Shown: positions 61,285 to 64,000 of the stretch, one piece after another | Position numbering within the stretch: the first letter of the stretch is position 1 | Layout of the letters: each line of letters starts with the position of its first letter | NCBI GenBank assembly: GCA_002416125.1 | Contig: DIBU01000019.1 | Location: 24,349-88,348 of the forward strand | Reading direction: 5' to 3' | Length of the DNA stretch: 64,000 nucleotides | Source: Halieaceae bacterium UBA5044 | GTDB lineage: Bacteria > Pseudomonadota > Gammaproteobacteria > Pseudomonadales > Halieaceae | Translations under genes and position numbers: made by a program | The notes under the pieces: generated by a model | What the model saw: only the letters and a program-made list of their open reading frames with translations | Told to the model about the DNA's origin: nothing | The model's database searches: none

Positions 61285-63636
61285 ATGCCCTCTTTCCGCA
61301 AAACCGTCCTTGCAACCGCCCTGGCGGGCGCGCTGCCCCTGACCGCTGTTGCACAGCTGGAAGAAGTGGTAGTCACCGCCACCAAGCGTCAGGCCTCGGC
61401 ACAGGATCTGCCATTCTCGATCAACGCCCAGTCAGAAGCCGATATTCGGCGCCTGGGAGCAACCTCACTGGAAGACCTGTCGCGTAACGTGGCCGGCCTG
61501 GCCATCCAGAACCTGGGGCCGGGCCAGAGCCAGGTCTCCATTCGCGGGGTATCGGCGGGGCAGGTGGTGCGCGACCAGCCCGGTGTCAAGGAGCAGGTGG
61601 GGGTCTACCTCGACGAGACCGTGATCTCGCTCTCGCTGTTTACACCCGACCTCGACCTGTACGACCTCAATCGCGTGGAAACGCTGCGCGGCCCGCAGGG
61701 CACGCTGTTTGGCTCGGGATCCGTGGGCGGCACCATCCGTTTCATCACCAATCAGCCGGACTTTGAAACACTGGAAGGCTCGGTGGAAGCCAATCTCAAT
61801 ACCGTGGAAGACGGCGACATGGGCGGTCATGTCAAAGGCATGATCAATATCCCCATGAATGACCGCGCCGCGCTGCGGGTGGTGGGTTACGGCACAGAAT
61901 ACGGCGGTTGGATCGATGCCCTGCGTGAGGGTGGTGCGGTCACAGAGGACGTCAACGGCGGTGGCCGCTACGGTGGCCGCATCGCCCTGGCTCTGCAGCC
62001 CACCGACAACCTCACCATCACGCCGCGGGTTGTGTTCCAGAAAATCGAGACCGACGGCTTCAATCGCGAGGAGGTGTACAACCTGTTTGCGAACCCCTAC
62101 ACCACCACACGTCCGCCGGTGCAGCTCGGCGAGCGCCAGCAGTTCCTGCGCCTCGATGAAGCCTTCGAGGACGAGACCATGATTGCCGACCTGGTAATCA
62201 ACTGGAGTCTCGATGCGGTGGACGTCACCTACGCCGGCAGCTATGTCGACCGTGAGATTCTCGCGAGTCGGGACGCGAGCGCGCTGTCCGGCTCGGTGTC
62301 GGTAGACCTGGGCTTCCCCGAGCCCGCAGTACTGTTGCCTTCCAACCTGCGCGACACCACCGATTTACAGCAGGTCACCCATGAGCTGCGTTTCGCCTCG
62401 AACAGCGATGGCCCCTTCAACTGGGTGTTCGGCGGTTTCTATTCCGACGTCGAGCGCACCTACGCGCAGCGTTTGCCGACCCCGGGTTACGATGCGGTGA
62501 CTGATCAGGTGCTGGGTGCCGGCACAGCCGCAGCGGTCAGCAACGGCTACGGACCCGATTCGCCGTACAATTCCGATCTGCCCTACGATATCGAGCAGAC
62601 CGCGCTGTTTGGTGAGGCCAGCTTCGACGTTACCGATCGCCTCAGCCTGACCCTCGGCGGGCGTTACTACGACTTCGAGGAAGAGCGCCGCTTCACCACG
62701 GGGGGGCTGTTCTCCAATGGTGACGATCAGGTGGACGCCACGTCTTCCGACGGCTTCAATCCCCGCGTCATGGTCAGCTACGATGTCAGCGACGAAATGA
62801 CCGTGAATGCACAGGCATCACAGGGCTTCCGGCTGGGTGGGGTCAACGATCCCCTGAACGTGCCCCTGTGCGATGCTGGCGACCTGCAGACCTTCGGCAG
62901 CTTCCAGTCCTATGAGGATGAGACGCTCTGGAACTACGAGTTGGGGTTCAAGAGTGAATTCGAGAAAGTGCGTTTCAATGCCGCGCTGTTCTACACCGAT
63001 ATCGAGGACCTGCAGGTGACCCTGGATGCCGGCTCCTGCTCGTCGCGCATCAGCTTCAACGTGCCGGAAGCGCACACCCTGGGCGTGGAGTGGGAGCTGG
63101 TGGCCTATCCCATGGAGCTGCTGATGCTGACGCTCTCGGGCAGCATACTGGAGGCCGAGTTCGACTCCACCGTTGTTGACAGCGCAGGGAATGTGCTGGG
63201 TGGTGTCGAGGACGGCAACCGCCTGGCCTCGGTGCCGGAAATCCAGGTGTCGGCGTCAGCGACGTATACGTTCCCGGTCGAGGCCTTCGGTTCGGATGAA
63301 ATGTATGTGTCCGCGGTGCTGCAGCACGTGGGTGATCGCTTCACCCAACCCAGTGACCAGGTGGACGGCGCAGGGAACTTTGTCTCCGGTCTGCCATTCG
63401 GTGGTGCAACGGGTAACGAGGTGACGGCGGTTGACCTGGAACTGGACGCCTACGAGCAGCTCAATCTCAGTGCGGGGATTGTCTGGGAAACCTTCGAGGC
63501 GGTGTTTTACGTGAATAACGTCACCGATGAGAACGCCCAGTTGTCCTTTGACCGCGAACGCGGCGGGCGCGCCCGGTTGGCCTACCGCAACAACCAGCCG
63601 CGTACGGTGGGTATCACCCTGCGTAAATTCTTCTAA
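61285..63636 (+). CDS. TonB-dependent receptor
   Basis: 783 aa. Signal peptide to about residue 23 (LTAVAQ), TonB box LEEVVVTATKR, plug domain (QDLPFSINAQ, SIRGVS, VETLRGPQGTLFGSGSVGGTIRFIT) and a 22-strand barrel ending in an aromatic-Phe (TLRKFF). This is the class used for uptake of siderophores, steroids or carbohydrates; the ligand cannot be told here. AAGGAAG lies before the ATG. Confidence 0.94.
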   Translation: MPSFRKTVLATALAGALPLTAVAQLEEVVVTATKRQASAQDLPFSINAQSEADIRRLGATSLEDLSRNVAGLAIQNLGPGQSQVSIRGVSAGQVVRDQPGVKEQVGVYLDETVISLSLFTPDLDLYDLNRVETLRGPQGTLFGSGSVGGTIRFITNQPDFETLEGSVEANLNTVEDGDMGGHVKGMINIPMNDRAALRVVGYGTEYGGWIDALREGGAVTEDVNGGGRYGGRIALALQPTDNLTITPRVVFQKIETDGFNREEVYNLFANPYTTTRPPVQLGERQQFLRLDEAFEDETMIADLVINWSLDAVDVTYAGSYVDREILASRDASALSGSVSVDLGFPEPAVLLPSNLRDTTDLQQVTHELRFASNSDGPFNWVFGGFYSDVERTYAQRLPTPGYDAVTDQVLGAGTAAAVSNGYGPDSPYNSDLPYDIEQTALFGEASFDVTDRLSLTLGGRYYDFEEERRFTTGGLFSNGDDQVDATSSDGFNPRVMVSYDVSDEMTVNAQASQGFRLGGVNDPLNVPLCDAGDLQTFGSFQSYEDETLWNYELGFKSEFEKVRFNAALFYTDIEDLQVTLDAGSCSSRISFNVPEAHTLGVEWELVAYPMELLMLTLSGSILEAEFDSTVVDSAGNVLGGVEDGNRLASVPEIQVSASATYTFPVEAFGSDEMYVSAVLQHVGDRFTQPSDQVDGAGNFVSGLPFGGATGNEVTAVDLELDAYEQLNLSAGIVWETFEAVFYVNNVTDENAQLSFDRERGGRARLAYRNNQPRTVGITLRKFF

Positions 63637-63655
63637 CCCTCAAGTGCCGCGTGCC

Positions 63656-63674
63656 GGGCGCCCCCGCGGCGCCC
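63656..63674 (+). terminator. Hairpin after the TonB receptor gene
   Basis: GGGCGCC-CCCGC-GGCGCCC, a 7-bp stem 20 nt after the stop codon. It has no T-tract, so it is a weak candidate terminator. Confidence 0.35.
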
Positions 63675-63751
63675 ATGCCCCGGACTGAGCATTGCGCCGA
63701 CGTGCCGGATAGTGTCTCCTAGGCCGCAGGATACCGTGATGAGGATGCGGG

Positions 63752-64000
63752 GTGGCGGGAAGCGGCAATAAATGGTCGAAGTTCGCAGCCGGCGGCAGCT
63801 ATGTCGACCGGGACGACGACCTTGTTCCCGCCTCGCTGGTTGACCGCGACTGGGAGCCCCGTTCGCGCAAAGCGCCTGTATCCGCCATCGAGGCCGCGGA
63901 GCGCGGCTACGACCCCGACACCTGGGTGATACAGCCCCCGCCCCAGCCCGAACCGGAACCCGAACCCGCGCCGGAACCGGAACCCGAACCCGAACCCGAA
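63752..64000 (+). CDS. Pro-Glu-repeat protein, truncated by the window edge
   Basis: Open frame from a GTG with GAGGA 6 nt upstream, running off the end (at least 83 residues). It begins AGSGNKWSKFAAGG and has RDWEPRSRKAPVSAIEAAERGYD, followed by QPPPQPEPEPEPAPEPEPEPE. No signal peptide is seen. Pro-Glu repeats form stiff spacers, as in TonB-like or surface-linker proteins. It is not recognised further. Confidence 0.6.
   Translation, partial: MAGSGNKWSKFAAGGSYVDRDDDLVPASLVDRDWEPRSRKAPVSAIEAAERGYDPDTWVIQPPPQPEPEPEPAPEPEPEPEPE

Noticed and set aside
1..64000. tRNA, rRNA, CRISPR arrays, insertion sequences or prophage
   Set aside because: No cloverleaf-like segment, spaced direct repeats, transposase or integrase gene, or terminal inverted repeats were found on either strand.

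Overview
This is 64 kb of chromosomal DNA from a high-GC Gram-negative bacterium. Gene order and protein types point to a marine gammaproteobacterium, probably of the Halieaceae/OM60-NOR5 or a related cellvibrionad-like group. The order suhB / trmJ-iscR-iscS-ndk-rlmN-pilF-rodZ-ispG-hisS-yfgM-bamB-der is a classic gammaproteobacterial core block. The accessory genes (Baeyer-Villiger monooxygenase, FMO, HsaA-like flavin monooxygenase, TonB receptor, isocitrate lyase) fit an aerobic heterotroph. I saw no tRNA, rRNA, CRISPR array, insertion sequence or phage gene.

Region 1 (1-4.4 kb) is the most interesting. A divergent PotF-like binding protein faces a 3-gene operon: a 2-oxoglutarate/Fe(II) oxygenase, a GNAT-like protein and a substrate-binding protein of the urea-carboxylase-associated (guanidine-linked) type. 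In front of the operon are a sigma-54 promoter, an NtrC-like site, and two perfect 6-bp hairpins that both carry ACGA tetraloops just before a strong Shine-Dalgarno. That is the architecture of a guanidine-II (mini-ykkC) riboswitch. I infer a nitrogen- and guanidine-controlled operon for guanidino-compound metabolism.

Region 2 (4.4-22.7 kb) is mixed accessory metabolism and signalling: an EamA transporter with DUF808, an NDH-like flavoprotein, an EAL protein paired with a degenerate HD-GYP protein, UPF0016 and MgtE cation transporters, a BVMO, an amidohydrolase operon with a divergent AraC regulator, Coq4, AmtB with a candidate sigma-54 promoter, and a TetR-FMO-hydrolase operon.

Region 3 (22.8-32.1 kb) is a divergent glycosylation island. 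The minus-strand operon encodes a small twin-arginine, proline-rich, C-terminally anchored protein, an HtrL/GT2 fusion, a Skp1-GlcNAc-transferase-like (GT60) enzyme fused to a PqqD domain, and a second GT60. The plus-strand operon encodes two TPR/O-GlcNAc-transferase-like (GT41) proteins overlapping tadA. The set looks like an undescribed protein or peptide glycosylation system.

Region 4 (32.1-53.9 kb) is housekeeping: mltF, an acyl-CoA-dehydrogenase-fold monooxygenase, purL, secDF, suhB, trmJ, iscRS and the ndk-to-der block. The isc operon stops after a short iscS: iscU, iscA, hscBA and fdx are absent, although a strong IscR site remains.

Region 5 (53.9-64 kb) holds a group III truncated hemoglobin, a DUF2807-GntR-ABC operon with its own palindromic operator, aceA, an M24 peptidase, an HxlR regulator, a TonB receptor, and the start of a Pro-Glu-repeat protein cut by the window edge.
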